Position numbers and translations under genes: made by a program. Of a stretch of 6,078 bases of DNA, positions 5,623 to 6,078 are shown in pieces; the stretch's first letter is position 1; every line of letters starts with the position of its first letter. The notes under the pieces were generated by a model. It made no database searches and was not told where the DNA came from. It was given only the letters and a program-made list of their open reading frames with translations. Origin of the DNA: Thermoleophilia bacterium (lineage in GTDB: Bacteria; Actinomycetota; Thermoleophilia; Gaiellales; Gaiellaceae); the NCBI GenBank assembly GCA_025935275.1, contig JAICVP010000127.1:1-6078 (forward strand), in the 5' to 3' direction.

Positions 5623-5628
5623 TACGAT
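5623..5628 (+). promoter_or_regulatory. Candidate -10 of a leaderless promoter for the cupin gene
   Basis: TACGAT matches the TANNNT -10 consensus. It ends 7 bases before the TTG at 5636, so transcription would start at or next to the start codon. No Shine-Dalgarno is present in the 33-base gap, which agrees with leaderless translation, a common mode in actinomycetes. No -35 is visible at 17-18 bases. Inverted arms GCGCG (5617-5621) and CGCGC (5629-5633) flank the hexamer and could be an operator. Confidence 0.45.
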
Positions 5629-5635
5629 CGCGCAC

Positions 5636-5998
5636 TTGGGCGCATTCGAAGACACCAGCAAGCTCCAGCCGCAGAAGATCTGGGAGGGTGTGGCGGGCCG
5701 GGTCGTGCACGGCGAGCGGCTCACCCTCGGGCTCGTCGAGCTCGATCCGGGCAGTGTCGTCCCCGAGCACCAGCACGAGAACGAGCAACTGGGCATCCTG
5801 ATCTCCGGCTCGTGCGAGTTCCGGGTCGGCGACGAAAGCCGTGAGCTCGGGCCCGGCGACACCTGGTGCATCCCCGCGAATACGCCGCACGAGGTGCACA
5901 CCGGCCCCGGCGGCGCGGTCATGATCGACGTCTTCTCACCGGTCCGGGAGGACTGGAAGCCGCTCGAGCGCTTCGACCGCGAGCCGCTCTGGCCGTAG
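5636..5998 (+). CDS. Small single-domain cupin protein
   Basis: The 120-residue protein is one conserved cupin barrel with both motifs. Motif 1 is G39-x5-H45-x-H47-x3-Q51-x6-G58, in PGSVVPEHQHENEQLGILISG. Motif 2 runs GDTWCIPANTPH (74-85) with H85. Metal would be held by H45, H47, Q51 and H85; Gln in place of the usual Glu is a frequent variant. The short form resembles stand-alone cupins used as sugar or small-molecule isomerases, dioxygenases or metal-dependent sensors; nothing here picks one. It is cytoplasmic, with no signal peptide. The TTG start at 5636 is chosen because a -10-like TACGAT lies just upstream and the cupin fold needs the residues that follow. The nearest later candidates (GTG around 5690-5706) would trim the first strand. 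It is probably a separate transcription unit from the protease upstream, so a role in the lytic cassette is doubtful. Confidence 0.86.
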   Translation: MGAFEDTSKLQPQKIWEGVAGRVVHGERLTLGLVELDPGSVVPEHQHENEQLGILISGSCEFRVGDESRELGPGDTWCIPANTPHEVHTGPGGAVMIDVFSPVREDWKPLERFDREPLWP

Positions 5999-6076
5999 CG
6001 TGTCGACGCCGACACGCCGGTACCACATCCCGTCCGCGGTCAGGCGCTCGTCGCTTCGGATCTCGCCTGCCGAGGC
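5936..6076 (-). CDS. Possible 3' end of a leftward gene (partial)
   Basis: A minus-strand frame enters from the right edge and stays open for 46 codons to a TGA at 5938-5936. Outside the cupin gene, 23 of its 26 codons end in G or C, and the translation (GEIRSDERLTADGMWYRRVG) looks protein-like. Against it, the frame would overlap the cupin gene tail to tail by 63 bases, and the hairpin at 5999-6016 falls within it. In the overlap it lies in exact antisense register, so its bias there says nothing. No family is recognisable from so short a piece. Confidence 0.3.
   Translation of the reverse strand, partial: ASAGEIRSDERLTADGMWYRRVGVDTLRPERLAVEALERLPVLPDR
5999..6016. terminator. Hairpin directly after the cupin stop, candidate terminator
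   Basis: CGTGTCG (5999-6005) and CGACACG (6010-6016) make a perfect 7-bp stem with an ACGC loop, starting at the base after the cupin TAG. No T-run follows on the plus strand. The position and perfect pairing suggest a transcript end. If the leftward reading frame at the right edge is a real gene, the hairpin would lie inside it, so the two calls compete. Confidence 0.45.
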
Positions 6077-6078
6077 GC

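Noticed and set aside
4640..5899. 419-codon minus-strand frame under the protease and cupin genes
   Set aside because: It lies antisense to two genes with complete active-site motifs and has a biased Arg/Val/Pro composition. A similar shadow at 4009-5214 was rejected for the same reason.

Overview
The window is G+C-rich with strongly G/C-ending codons, GTG and TTG starts beside ATG, and clear GGAGG-type ribosome binding sites. One gene looks leaderless, with a TANNNT -10 a few bases before its start. Together these fit a chromosomal piece of an actinomycete-like bacterium. A deep-branching Actinomycetota lineage such as Thermoleophilia is a guess from style only; there is no rRNA or marker gene to settle it. 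No integrase, transposase, capsid, tail, holin, tRNA or CRISPR sequence is visible.

Layout: bases 1-478 hold no gene I can support, but carry two tandem hairpins (357-386, 397-435) downstream of a leftward glutathione S-transferase-like gene (479-1174). A 110-base divergent spacer separates that gene from a rightward patatin-like lipid hydrolase (1285-2352). The patatin gene runs tail to tail into a leftward four-helix membrane protein (2349-3533), and the two TAG stops share one CTAG. A 115-base divergent spacer (3534-3648) then leads to a rightward pair: a three-domain peptidoglycan hydrolase (GH24 muramidase, peptidoglycan-binding domain, M15 zinc peptidase; 3649-4764) and a papain-family C1 cysteine protease (4778-5602), 13 bases apart. 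A small single-domain cupin (5636-5998) follows with its own probable leaderless promoter. The right edge may hold the 3' end of another leftward gene.

Biology: in about 4.3 kb there are catalytic domains for membrane lipid (patatin), cell-wall glycan (GH24), cell-wall peptide (M15) and protein (C1), plus a membrane protein. None of the hydrolases has a visible signal peptide. The wall hydrolase and the protease instead both start with a short, acid-free, Arg/Lys/Thr-rich tail. This would suit a lytic or effector cassette delivered by lysis or by a dedicated machine, but that is inference: no delivery system or immunity gene is visible. The best regulatory signal is in the spacer before the wall hydrolase. 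There a 9-base segment is perfectly complementary to the hydrolase's Shine-Dalgarno region and also forms part of a competing upstream hairpin, an arrangement that could act as an RNA switch.
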